Assembly: GCA_020073385.1 (NCBI GenBank)
Contig: JAIQFH010000056.1
Coordinates: 1 to 43,834, forward strand
DNA length: 43,834 nucleotides
Reading direction: 5' to 3'
Source of the DNA: Terriglobia bacterium
GTDB lineage: Bacteria; Acidobacteriota; Terriglobia; Terriglobales; Acidobacteriaceae
The notes under the pieces were generated by a model that saw nothing but the letters and a program-made list of their open reading frames with translations, was not told where the DNA came from and did no database searches. The position numbers and the translations under genes are program-made. How positions within the stretch are numbered: position 1 is the stretch's first letter; each line of letters begins with the position of its first letter. Below, piece after piece: positions 16,497-23,994 of this stretch.

Positions 16497-16521
16497 CTAG
16501 GGTGCTGGCAAAGAAGAGAAG

Positions 16522-16550
16522 TTGCGGGAAGAACGACGAACTGCTTTACT
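16522..16550 (+). promoter_or_regulatory. Possible promoter of ariA, giving a nearly leaderless mRNA
   Basis: TTGCGG (16522-16527) and TTTACT (16545-16550) are separated by 17 bases. They lie between the terminator and the ATG at 16560, so a start about 7 bases downstream would fall at 16557. No ribosome binding site precedes the ATG, which agrees with a leaderless message. Confidence 0.4.
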
Positions 16551-16559
16551 GTGGGCGCC

Positions 16560-17801
16560 ATGAGCACACTGAAGACATTCACCGTAAGTCGACTTTGGGG
16601 AGAGAAGGATCTGTCATTGTCTTTCCACGCGGATGTCAACTTCCTGATTGGGACCAACGGCTCCGGGAAGACCACCGTGATCAATTTAATCGCTGCAGCC
16701 ATCAGTGCCGACTTTCAGACGCTAGACCGCGTGAACTTCAAAAAGATAGAAATACAACTGTCCGGCCAAGAACGAGCCATCATAGAGGTCATCAAGAAAT
16801 CCGAACGTAGGTCCCCCTTCTTGGGGATAACGTACAGGTTCAAGCCAAGCCGCGAGGCTGAATGGAAAGAATTCTCCCTAGATGACATCGAGGGCCAGCT
16901 ACACTTCAGGGATTTCACGCGGCACATACGCCGACGCCCGGACACAGGGCCGATTGAGAGCCTAGGCATCGACGTTCCCCTCACTTGGTTGTCAATACAC
17001 CGCACGCCCCACATCAGACAACGCGATGACAAGAGCTTTGAATCGAGCGTTGACGAGAAGCTGGACCAACTTAGCAACGCCCTAACGAGGCTGTTTTCTG
17101 GGTTCAAGAGTAAGGGCGACGAAGAGACGGAGAAGTTCCAAAAATCACTATTTCTAGCGCTTCTTCCACCACCTGAATGGCAGCTCGTGGGCTCGGTCAA
17201 GAACCTGAACCTGGCGGAAGAGCGCACTGCTCTGCTCGAAATCTTCGAAAAATTCGACGTCAGCGAAGCCCGCTATGCGAGCGCGGTACAGCAACAATTT
17301 GACCTTGCCAGTCAGGCTCTACTAAAGCCAGGTTATTCCAACGAGGAACTCATGGCGCTCGCTGCCATGTGGTCGATTCACCGAGTCGTCCAGGAATGGG
17401 CCACCCTCCGCATGCGTCAGGCCGAGATATATAAGCCCCGCGAGGATTTTCTTGACGTAATCAACGAGATGCTTCGCCCTCGCAAGAAGCTCGTCATAAA
17501 CGAGCGGAATGAGCTCAACGCCGAAATGACCGCCGGAAGGACTGTTCCGCTCCGAGAACTCTCGTCGGGAGAGAAGCAGCTCATAATCATCCTCGGGGAA
17601 GCTCTGCTCCAACAGCGCGCTCCCTGGGTCTACATCGCCGACGAACCGGAGCTTTCATTACATGTTACGTGGCAGGAGAAGCTCACCGCCAACCTCCGCA
17701 AAATAAACCCTCGGGCACAAATAATCTTCGCCACACACTCGCCAGATATTGTGGGCCGGTTCGAGGACAAGATTTTCGACATGGAGAAGCTCTTGGCATG
17801 A
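16560..17801 (+). CDS. ariA: PARIS-like AriA, ABC/AAA-type ATPase
   Basis: A 413-residue protein of the OLD/RecF-like ABC ATPase group. The Walker A GTNGSGKTT is at 31-39, the signature-like LSSGEKQ at 334-340, the Walker B and catalytic glutamate WVYIADEPELSLH around 356-368, and the H-loop FATHSPDI near 390-397. The middle is a long helical insertion. The gene overlaps the next (DUF4435) gene by ATGA. The adjacent pair of AAA15-type ATPase and DUF4435 protein is the definition of PARIS (phage anti-restriction-induced system). In characterised systems AriA assembles into a cage that holds AriB and senses phage anti-restriction proteins such as Ocr. The trigger here is unknown. OLD or Gabija are less likely, since the TOPRIM is in a separate gene and there is no helicase. 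Confidence 0.8.
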   Translation: MSTLKTFTVSRLWGEKDLSLSFHADVNFLIGTNGSGKTTVINLIAAAISADFQTLDRVNFKKIEIQLSGQERAIIEVIKKSERRSPFLGITYRFKPSREAEWKEFSLDDIEGQLHFRDFTRHIRRRPDTGPIESLGIDVPLTWLSIHRTPHIRQRDDKSFESSVDEKLDQLSNALTRLFSGFKSKGDEETEKFQKSLFLALLPPPEWQLVGSVKNLNLAEERTALLEIFEKFDVSEARYASAVQQQFDLASQALLKPGYSNEELMALAAMWSIHRVVQEWATLRMRQAEIYKPREDFLDVINEMLRPRKKLVINERNELNAEMTAGRTVPLRELSSGEKQLIIILGEALLQQRAPWVYIADEPELSLHVTWQEKLTANLRKINPRAQIIFATHSPDIVGRFEDKIFDMEKLLA

Positions 17802-18688
17802 CATTCCGACGAACCGACTCGGGGCTAAGCACCATGCATCTTTTCCTCGGGGTTGACGCAATAGTGTTTGCGGAAGGTGGTCAGACGACATTCACACTAG
17901 AGGAGGTCTCCCGCGGCTCCTATACTCCACAAGCCGAAGATCTGAAATACTGGCAAATCGTGTTTGCAAAATTTGCTCCAGGACGCAAATTACACTTCCG
18001 AGCAGTTGGTTCCAAAAATACCATTAAGGAGATAGGACTGCTGGTTGCCTCGGGCAAGGTAACCCACGTGCTAGTCGCGATGGATCGAGACTTCGACCAC
18101 CTGAACGGCATGCTCCCGACAGGACCGGGTATCTTTTGCACAGCAGGCTACAGCTGGGAAAACGACGTCTGGACCAATGTCGTGGTCGTCGCCACGTTCA
18201 AGAAATTCAGCACCGTTCCTGAAGCTGAGACGGCAGCTGAAAAGGAAATCAACAGCGAGTTCGCCCAAATGCGAAAGAAACTGCGACATTGTGTGCGCGC
18301 GGACGCGATGCTGGTAGCGAGTGGCCTGCAGCCACTGCACCGCGGGAAATTCGAGAAAATAGTTCGCCCAACAAAGAAGGGACCTCCTAAGCTCAGCATG
18401 AGTGCCGCCAGGACCCTGGTGAGAGAAGCAAGAGAAAAGGCAAGGCCAGAGCGTGTATCCGGGGTTGGAGCGGGACTTGATCCGTTACGTGACTGCTACG
18501 GACACTTGGTGGGACACTTCGGCTATCACCTTTTGGTTCACGTGCTTAGCAAATACTGTGGTCTCAAAACTACACCACGCGAACTCCTCAGCCCTGCCGC
18601 AATTGATTCATTCTCAACAACCCTCAACTCTGATCTCCGACTGGCGGCGCACTATTCGCCTATGTTTCAACGTCTCGCTTGGGCCTAA
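17798..18688 (+). CDS. ariB: PARIS-like AriB, DUF4435/TOPRIM effector
   Basis: A 296-residue protein whose ATG overlaps the ariA stop (ATGA), so the two are translationally coupled. The TOPRIM-like acidic residues are visible: AEGG with Glu26, MDRDFD with Asp96 and Asp98, and then the hallmark YSWEN of DUF4435 at 118-122. In characterised PARIS systems AriB is released by activated AriA, forms a nuclease and cleaves host tRNA (tRNA-Lys in the E. coli case), stopping growth of the infected cell. Length and order match that family. The C-terminal half is basic and ends MFQRLAWA. The predicted catalytic residues are present, so activity is likely. Confidence 0.8.
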   Translation: MTFRRTDSGLSTMHLFLGVDAIVFAEGGQTTFTLEEVSRGSYTPQAEDLKYWQIVFAKFAPGRKLHFRAVGSKNTIKEIGLLVASGKVTHVLVAMDRDFDHLNGMLPTGPGIFCTAGYSWENDVWTNVVVVATFKKFSTVPEAETAAEKEINSEFAQMRKKLRHCVRADAMLVASGLQPLHRGKFEKIVRPTKKGPPKLSMSAARTLVREAREKARPERVSGVGAGLDPLRDCYGHLVGHFGYHLLVHVLSKYCGLKTTPRELLSPAAIDSFSTTLNSDLRLAAHYSPMFQRLAWA

Positions 18689-18820
18689 CGCGGGCGGGTG
18701 GCCCCACCTTCAGCGCGTCGCCCCCAAGCGCTTTTCGGCTGTTTATCAGCGTGGAGTCCCTTCCTCAACCTTCCGGCCAATAGCGGGAAAGCCGAAGCCT
18801 CCCGCGCAAACGTTCCGGTT

Positions 18821-19414
18821 TCAGTTCAGGACTATTCCCGCCTTCCTGTATTTCGCTCGTAGGGACTTGGCGAATCTCTCGATCTCTCTTCGTGGAACGC
18901 TGACCTTCGGTAAAACGATTAGGAACCTAGTTGCCTTGGACCACGCTTCCTGCGCTTGTTCCGGAGTGAGCGTCTTGTGTTCTAGGAGAGTGGCAGCCAC
19001 CGCCTCGATCTCATCCCAGTGCTTGTTAACTAGGCTGCGAGCTTCCAGACGTGCGACCTTCAATCGAGCGGAACAAATGTCGTCGTTGCCTGAGATGTTC
19101 GACAGCAGTTTTTCAGCATACTCGACGTCGTCATGGCCTTGATAGCGACGATGTGGATTGAATCTCTTTTGTGCCTCATCACCCGCGCAGGCGGCAATGG
19201 CATAGTTCTCGATTCGGATGCGGTCCGAAGGAGGGAGAGAACCGCCGGGAGTAGTGTCGAGCCTCTCCCTAAACCTTGGTGGTAGAGACACTGATCCCCT
19301 AGACTGTTCATTGGGAACAATCGTGAGGCCCTTGCGCGCGATTTTGAGATTAAGAACAAAAGCGGCGACGGCGTGTCCAGCCTCGTGATGCGCGACCTCG
19401 ATAATGTCAAGCAT
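18821..19414 (-). CDS. Stand-alone M41 (FtsH-type) zinc metalloprotease domain
   Basis: A 197-residue protein that is only the peptidase part of FtsH. HEAGH at residues 10-14 supplies the two zinc-binding histidines and the catalytic Glu. The segment YAIAACAGDEAQKRF matches the FtsH laGraAE region, and GHDDVEYAEKLL at 93-104 supplies the third zinc ligand (Asp95 or Asp96). There is no AAA domain and no membrane helix, so it should be soluble and either ATP-independent or partnered. GGGAGGAAAG precedes the ATG at 19414. It lies 20 bases downstream of the integrase on the same strand, so it is probably co-transcribed with it, and is convergent with the PARIS-like pair. Its target is unknown. 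Confidence 0.8.
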   Translation of the reverse strand: MLDIIEVAHHEAGHAVAAFVLNLKIARKGLTIVPNEQSRGSVSLPPRFRERLDTTPGGSLPPSDRIRIENYAIAACAGDEAQKRFNPHRRYQGHDDVEYAEKLLSNISGNDDICSARLKVARLEARSLVNKHWDEIEAVAATLLEHKTLTPEQAQEAWSKATRFLIVLPKVSVPRREIERFAKSLRAKYRKAGIVLN

Positions 19415-19434
19415 CGATCTTTCCTCCCGACTGA

Positions 19435-20628
19435 TCAGTTGACCTGCGCAGACAGCAGCGGGAACGCATTCGTGACATCGCGTAATGCCTGATCGCTGGC
19501 GTGCGCGTATCGCGCCGTGGTCTCAGGTCGGACGTGCCCCAATAGTTTTCCGACCAAGTACAACGAGGCCCCGCCGCTCACCAGATGAGAGGCGAAGGAG
19601 TGTCGCAGATCGTGCACGCGCACCGAGGACCGCCACACCGTTTTCGTCATGCCCTTGCGCTTGGAAGGAACAATCGTGGCAGTGGCGAGTCCTGCACTGC
19701 GGAGAACCTGTGCCCAAGGTTTGCGAATCACGACTCGATGCTCATTCGGTTTCGCGCCGGGGAAGAGAAAGCGCGACGTGCGCGGAAGTGAAGAGAGGAT
19801 CGCCATCGCCGCACGATTTAGGGGCACGTGCTCCGTTTTTTTCTGCTTCGTGTGGTGCGAGGGCTTCGTCCATACGCCGCGCTTGAGGTCGAATTGATCC
19901 CACGTCGCCGAGAGCACTTCCATCTCGCGGCTTCCGGTCACGATGAGCAACCGCAGCGCATCGGCCGCAACCTGATCGGGATATTTCGCGAGTGCAGATT
20001 CGAGCGCCTGCAACTGTTCGAGGGAGAGCCACGTCTCCCGTTTCGTTTCCTCGTAGCGCTGGACGCCCTTCACCGGATTTCCCTCGACCAGTTTCCAATC
20101 GATCGCATGATTGAACATCGTGGAAAGCAGCGCGAGTACTCGGTTCGCGTGCGCTGGAGTGGACCGCAGCGACGCATGCAACCGTTCGACGTCGCGGCGG
20201 GTGACTGCCTTCACCATCATCTTGCCCAGTTTCGGCTCGATGATGTTCTTGAGTAACCCGCGATCATTTCGCAGAGTGCCGGGGCGCAGTTTTTTCTCCG
20301 CAACCTTCATGTACTCGGAAGCAAGATCGGAGATCGTGGCGCCGTGGAGTGCAGCTTCGCGCTCGCTCACCGGATCCCCGCCTTTGCGAATCTCTTCGCG
20401 GAGTGTGAGTGCTTGATTGCGTGCCTCGTCGGCTGACATCGCTGGCCACTCGCCAATTTTGAAACGGCGCTCACGACCATCGACCGTGGTGTAGATGAGA
20501 TAAAAACTGCGGGTTCCATTGGCGTTGATCCGGACGCCGAAGCCACGATTCACATCGTCGCCGTGGAGTTTGTACCCGGACTCCGGAGGCTTAAGGCTCT
20601 TAACGAACCTCTCGGTGATGCTGGGCAT
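19435..20628 (-). CDS. int: Tyrosine-type site-specific integrase (P4-like)
   Basis: A 397-residue protein. Residues 15-90 form a DUF4102-type arm-binding domain (RGFGVRINANGTRSFYLIY, RRFKIGEWPAMSADEAR). Residues 100-190 are the core-binding SAM-like domain. The catalytic domain carries Arg234 (VTGSREMEV), His339 and Arg342 (HDLRHSFASHLV), His365 (LLGHVRPETTARY) and the nucleophile Tyr374. The start at 20628 is chosen because AGGAGAGG precedes it; a longer frame runs upstream into the att region. The gene points away from the intact tRNA-Glu, 179 bases from the att repeat, the usual place for an integrase that recombines within a tRNA 3' end. Confidence 0.95.
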   Translation of the reverse strand: MPSITERFVKSLKPPESGYKLHGDDVNRGFGVRINANGTRSFYLIYTTVDGRERRFKIGEWPAMSADEARNQALTLREEIRKGGDPVSEREAALHGATISDLASEYMKVAEKKLRPGTLRNDRGLLKNIIEPKLGKMMVKAVTRRDVERLHASLRSTPAHANRVLALLSTMFNHAIDWKLVEGNPVKGVQRYEETKRETWLSLEQLQALESALAKYPDQVAADALRLLIVTGSREMEVLSATWDQFDLKRGVWTKPSHHTKQKKTEHVPLNRAAMAILSSLPRTSRFLFPGAKPNEHRVVIRKPWAQVLRSAGLATATIVPSKRKGMTKTVWRSSVRVHDLRHSFASHLVSGGASLYLVGKLLGHVRPETTARYAHASDQALRDVTNAFPLLSAQVN

Positions 20629-20647
20629 GAGGTCCTCTCCTTTCAGC

Positions 20648-20665
20648 GGTAAGGGACTGGTAAGG
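20648..20665 (+). repeat. Paired GGTAAGG repeats, candidate integrase arm-type sites (right)
   Basis: GGTAAGG occurs at 20648-20654 and 20659-20665, 11 bp apart start to start, just upstream of the integrase start. It matches the pair at 11032-11049 in spacing and orientation. Integrase or excisionase binding here could also autoregulate int. Confidence 0.6.
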
Positions 20666-20806
20666 TCTGCTGGTGGTTTCGCCCGTTTGCTTCCTGTAAT
20701 GCATTGTGGGGAAATTGTAGTGACCCGGAAGCGATTGTTCAAACGAAACCCTTGCGGGAAAAGGGATTTGCAGCGACCCCACGGCTAAGTGCCTGAAAGG
20801 AAGGTT

Positions 20807-20850
20807 TGGTAGCGCTACCGGGAATCGAACCCGGGTTTGAAGATTGAGAA
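20807..20850. repeat. attR: right 44-bp direct repeat, part of tRNA-Glu
   Basis: Identical to 10905-10948. It covers the tRNA from the anticodon loop to the encoded CCA end, so insertion leaves the tRNA gene intact on this side. Confidence 0.95.
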
Positions 20851-20881
20851 TCTTCCGTCCTAACCCCTAGACGATAGCGCC
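20807..20881 (-). tRNA. tRNA-Glu (anticodon CTC)
   Basis: A 75-nt cloverleaf can be folded by hand: acceptor GGCGCTA with TAGCGCT (first pair G-U), D-arm GTCT/GGAC, anticodon arm GAAGA-TTCTCAA-TCTTC giving anticodon CTC, a four-base variable loop, T-arm CCGGG-TTCGATT-CCCGG, and an encoded ACCA end. It reads GAG as glutamate. Its 3' part is the attachment site used by the adjacent island. Confidence 0.95.
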
Positions 20882-21213
20882 ACTCGACGGGAGATTACGA
20901 TTATAACAAGCTTCCCCGGCATGCGTCTCCGTTGGGAAACGCTCTCTCTGCGCTCTCCGCGGATTTTCTCCGCGTTCTCTGCGGTGTGCAACCGCACTCG
21001 TCGCTAATTCAAGGCCCAGCCTCCTCGAACTGTTTCATTTCGGAATTCCCGCATGCAAAAATCCAAACTTTTTGTGCAAATCGTCTCCATTCACAGCCGG
21101 ACTGGCGATATAGTGGCCACATAGGCCTACGTTCAGAAACTGTGAGGAGCAGCCAGAATATCGTCTCCTCACCCACCAATCATTCCTAACTAGGAGTTCA
21201 AGGAGTAAGCACT
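20882..21213. other. Intergenic region upstream of tRNA-Glu and the DUF2934 gene
   Basis: About 330 bases between the tRNA and the next gene. They should hold the divergent promoters of both, but none is clear by eye. A stretch of the CTCTGCG...CTCCGCGG type at 20945-20990 resembles a repeat also seen near 33730. No gene is apparent. Confidence 0.5.
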
Positions 21214-21540
21214 ATGGCAAAACCCAGAGTACCCAAGAGGCTCAGCGATGATATCAGTGTGACCCCAGCCACCGACGCTGCCGCGAACGAGATCGTGGCG
21301 GCGGAATCAAATGGAAACGGCTCTGCCACGAAGCCAGTTCGCAAGAAGGCCGCCGCCAAGCCGGAGATTGTCAAATCAGACACGCGCGCCACCCTCTTAC
21401 CCATTAATTTAGAAGATGAAATCCGCCGCCTCGCCTACTTGTTGGCGGAGCGTCGCGGATTTGAGCCGGGCCACGAAGCCGACGACTGGCTGATTGCCGA
21501 ACGCGAAGTCCGCCAGCGTTATCACCAGTACAGCGCCTAG
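21214..21540 (+). CDS. DUF2934 protein
   Basis: A 108-residue protein. The first 60 residues are disordered and rich in Ala, Lys and Pro (KPVRKKAAAKPEIV). The C-terminal 40 residues are the DUF2934 motif: EDEIRRLAYLLAERRG, then EPGHEADDWLIAEREV, a short helical pair found in many acidobacterial and proteobacterial proteins. Its function is not known; DNA or stress association has only been guessed. AAGGAG precedes the ATG. It lies just upstream of ccmF but is separated from it by about 200 bases. Confidence 0.85.
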   Translation: MAKPRVPKRLSDDISVTPATDAAANEIVAAESNGNGSATKPVRKKAAAKPEIVKSDTRATLLPINLEDEIRRLAYLLAERRGFEPGHEADDWLIAEREVRQRYHQYSA

Positions 21541-21737
21541 GGCACTCGCCCCTTCCGCCTGGCGGCCGAGCCCCGGCCGCCGTCCAGCGGCGGAAACGTT
21601 TACGAAGGTCTCCGCTCTTCCGGCGCAGTTTTCCCGTCCCTTCGCCCTTATCCCATTGTCCTACCGTGCCCTGTTTTGTCACTCTTGCGGTTGCCACCTC
21701 CACCACTTTCTGAAAAAATGACTTGGGGCTCTTCCAC

Positions 21738-23789
21738 ATGGCACAAATCGGCAGTTTTGCCTTGCTCCTCGCCTTGGCGCTGAGCGTCTATTCGTTCGGA
21801 GTCGGTCTGCTCGCGCTCATTTTCAAGGACGATCCTGACTGGAACCGTCTCGGTGAGACCGCCCGTCGTGCTGGCGTCGTCGTGTTCCCGGCCGTTCTTC
21901 TTGCGGCCTTGGTTCTCGTCGTCTCCGCCTTCCGCAACGATTTCTCCATCGCTTATATCTACCATCACAGTAACCGCGATCTTGACGCCAAATACAAGTT
22001 CGCCACTCTCTGGTCGGGACAAGAGGGCTCCCTGGTGTTCTGGTCGCTCCTGCTCTCCGGATACGCCTTCGTCCTCCGCCTTCGCTACAAAACCGATCCG
22101 CGCCTCTTCGCTTACGCCTCTGTCATTCTCGCCGGAGTGCAGGTCTTCTTTTTTGCCCTGGTAAACATCGCGGCCAATCCTTTCGGCCTCCTCGAGGGCC
22201 CGCTCCGCGCCGACGGCACCGGTCTCAACCCGCTCCTGCAATATCCCGAGATGGTCATCCACCCGCCCATGCTTTACCTCGGCTACGTGGGAACCACCAT
22301 TCCCTTCGCCTTCGCGCTGGGCGCGCTGATCATGAAGTATCCCGGGGACAAATGGATCCACATCACCCGCCGCTGGACCATGGTGACCTGGGGATTCTTA
22401 ACCATTGGAATTTTTCTCGGCGCACACTGGGCCTACGCCGTTCTCGGCTGGGGAGGCTACTGGGGATGGGACCCCGTCGAAAACGCCTCGCTGATGCCCT
22501 GGCTCGTTGGCACCGCCTTCCTGCACTCCGTCATGATGCAGGAGAAGCGCGGCATGCTGAAGGTCTGGAACATGTGGCTCGTCTTCGCCTCCTTCTGGCT
22601 CGCCATCCTCGGCACGTTCCTCACCCGCAGCGGAATCATCAGTTCGGTGCACGCCTTCGCGCAGTCTTCGATTGGCCCATGGTTTGGCTGGTTTCTCGCC
22701 CTCACATTCGCCGTGTTTGTTTTCTTTTTTGTGCAGAACCATAAGCATCTGCGCAGCGAGCATAAACTCGAAGCCGTCGTCTCCCGCGAGTCGAGCTTCA
22801 TGTTCAACAACCTGCTCTTCTGCGCCCTCTGCTTCACCGTCTTGTGGGGCACATGGTTTCCGAAAATTTCTGAATGGGTGCAAGGCAACAAGGTTACCGT
22901 CAGCGCCCCTTTTTACAACCGCGTGGCGATTCCTGTAGCGCTTCTCCTGGTTGTCCTCACCGCCCTCGGCCCGCTACTCGCATGGGGCAAAACATCTTTT
23001 GAAAGTCTGAAGCGCAACTTCATGTGGCCCTCCGTCGGCGCCGTCATCACCGCAATCTTCCTGATGGCGACTCCTCCCAGTTGGGGAGGCGCCTTCGGCC
23101 TTCGGCCCTGGCAGGACGTCTCTTATTTCTATTCTCTGATGGCCATCAGTCTCGCGGTGATGTGCACCCTCACCATCGCCAGCGAGTTTTACCGTGGCGG
23201 CCGCGTCATCTCTGAGAAGACGGGACAGGGCATGTTCGCCTCCATGGTCCAGCTTACGCATCGCAACACCCGCCGCTACGGAGGTTACATCGTCCACTTC
23301 GGCGTGGTGGTCGTCATCATCGGTGTCGCTGGCGGCGCTTTCAATATCGACAAAGAGCAGGAAATGGCCTATGGCGACAAAATGAGCCTCGGCCCCTACA
23401 CGCTGCTCTGCCGTTCTTATACCGACGAGGAATTCCCCAACTACGACGCGCAGTGGGCCGTTCTCGACGTCTTCAAAGATGGCCGACAGATCGATACGCT
23501 CACGCCCGAGCGGCGTTTCTACAAGGCCAGCCAGCAGACGTCGACCATGCCCTTCATCCGCTCCTCGCTCAAAGAAGATCTCTACGTCGTCTATGAAGGA
23601 TTAAATCAGGACAACGGTCACCCGATTTTAAAAGCGCACCTGAATCCACTCGTCATGTGGATCTGGCTTGGCGTCTGGATCATCATCGGCGGCACAGTCC
23701 TCGCGCTTGTGCCCAACGCCCCAGCCCCGGTCCGCGTCGCGGTTCCGAGGACGCTGGAGCACGCCGCCCCAGTTCCCGCCGGAGACTAG
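21738..23789 (+). CDS. ccmF: Cytochrome c maturation protein CcmF (haem lyase subunit)
   Basis: A 683-residue polytopic membrane protein with about 14 predicted helices. The tryptophan-rich WWD haem-handling motif, WGGYWGWDPVENASLMPW, lies near residues 238-256, preceded by HPPMLYLGYVGTTIPFAFAL with its conserved histidine. The periplasmic C-terminal domain includes QEMAYGDKMSLGPYTL. CcmF attaches haem covalently to the CxxCH motifs of exported apocytochromes, working with CcmH and CcmI. The ATG at 21738 is preferred over an upstream TTG at 21723, although its ribosome binding site is weak. It is followed, after a 205-base gap with a palindromic repeat, by ccmH. Confidence 0.95.
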   Translation: MAQIGSFALLLALALSVYSFGVGLLALIFKDDPDWNRLGETARRAGVVVFPAVLLAALVLVVSAFRNDFSIAYIYHHSNRDLDAKYKFATLWSGQEGSLVFWSLLLSGYAFVLRLRYKTDPRLFAYASVILAGVQVFFFALVNIAANPFGLLEGPLRADGTGLNPLLQYPEMVIHPPMLYLGYVGTTIPFAFALGALIMKYPGDKWIHITRRWTMVTWGFLTIGIFLGAHWAYAVLGWGGYWGWDPVENASLMPWLVGTAFLHSVMMQEKRGMLKVWNMWLVFASFWLAILGTFLTRSGIISSVHAFAQSSIGPWFGWFLALTFAVFVFFFVQNHKHLRSEHKLEAVVSRESSFMFNNLLFCALCFTVLWGTWFPKISEWVQGNKVTVSAPFYNRVAIPVALLLVVLTALGPLLAWGKTSFESLKRNFMWPSVGAVITAIFLMATPPSWGGAFGLRPWQDVSYFYSLMAISLAVMCTLTIASEFYRGGRVISEKTGQGMFASMVQLTHRNTRRYGGYIVHFGVVVVIIGVAGGAFNIDKEQEMAYGDKMSLGPYTLLCRSYTDEEFPNYDAQWAVLDVFKDGRQIDTLTPERRFYKASQQTSTMPFIRSSLKEDLYVVYEGLNQDNGHPILKAHLNPLVMWIWLGVWIIIGGTVLALVPNAPAPVRVAVPRTLEHAAPVPAGD

Positions 23790-23824
23790 GCTGCTTGAGA
23801 GATGTTGGGAAGAGAAGTTTTGAA

Positions 23825-23870
23825 TGTGGGGACAGCCGCCTCGGCTGTCCGCCGCGCAGAGCGCGGCTGC
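23825..23870. repeat. Palindromic repeat, GTGGGGACAGCC family, copy 1
   Basis: TGTGGGGACAGCCG with arms GACAGCCG / CGGCTGTC, followed by a second small hairpin (GCCGCGC / GCGCGGC). Related copies lie at 24820-24870 and 26546-26596. The shared layout is a conserved first palindrome and a variable second one. It sits in the gap between ccmF and ccmH. Confidence 0.75.
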
Positions 23871-23994
23871 TTTTGGGAAGCGCAACGGAATTAGAAAGAG
23901 GCACGACCGGGAAGGGCACGACGTCAGTCGTGCCGGCAAAAGATAAGACTAGGCCGCGGCTTTAGCCGCTAAGGGCCACATCGCCGAGCAACGC

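Larger units (their letters stand above)
16152..16559. other. Non-coding spacer between packaging and defence modules
   Basis: About 400 bases contain no convincing gene. The spacer holds the operator-like repeat GTGCAC-AATC-GTGCAC at 16399-16414, a strong terminator at 16459-16496 and a possible ariA promoter just after it. Long upstream frame extension of ariA through this region crosses the terminator and is not believed. Confidence 0.6.
10905..20850. mobile_element. tRNA-Glu-integrated phage satellite-like island with PARIS-like defence
   Basis: A 9,946-bp element is bounded by a perfect 44-bp att repeat. It contains an excisionase-like HTH gene at the left, and replication, small terminase and major capsid genes on the plus strand. 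A two-gene AriA/AriB-like module follows, also on plus, and a protease and a tyrosine integrase lie on the minus strand next to the intact tRNA. Matching pairs of GGTAAGG repeats lie inside both ends. Absence of portal, large terminase, protease and tail genes argues for a satellite that depends on a helper phage; a decayed prophage is the alternative. The reading frames are intact, which favours a maintained element. Confidence 0.9.

Noticed and set aside
16284..16559. In-frame N-terminal extension of the ariA gene.
   Set aside because: It runs through a strong rho-independent terminator and gives a peptide unlike any ATPase N-terminus. The Met at 16560 starts directly before the first strand of the ATPase fold.
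16560..18688. Reading the two-gene module as OLD, Gabija or a retron-type system.
   Set aside because: OLD proteins carry the TOPRIM in the same chain, Gabija pairs it with a UvrD-like helicase, and no reverse transcriptase is present. A separate DUF4435 protein with YSWEN points to PARIS.
10905..20850. The idea that the island is an ordinary intact prophage.
   Set aside because: No large terminase, portal, protease, tail, lysis or repressor genes are visible in 9.9 kb. A satellite or strongly reduced element fits better, although decay cannot be excluded.
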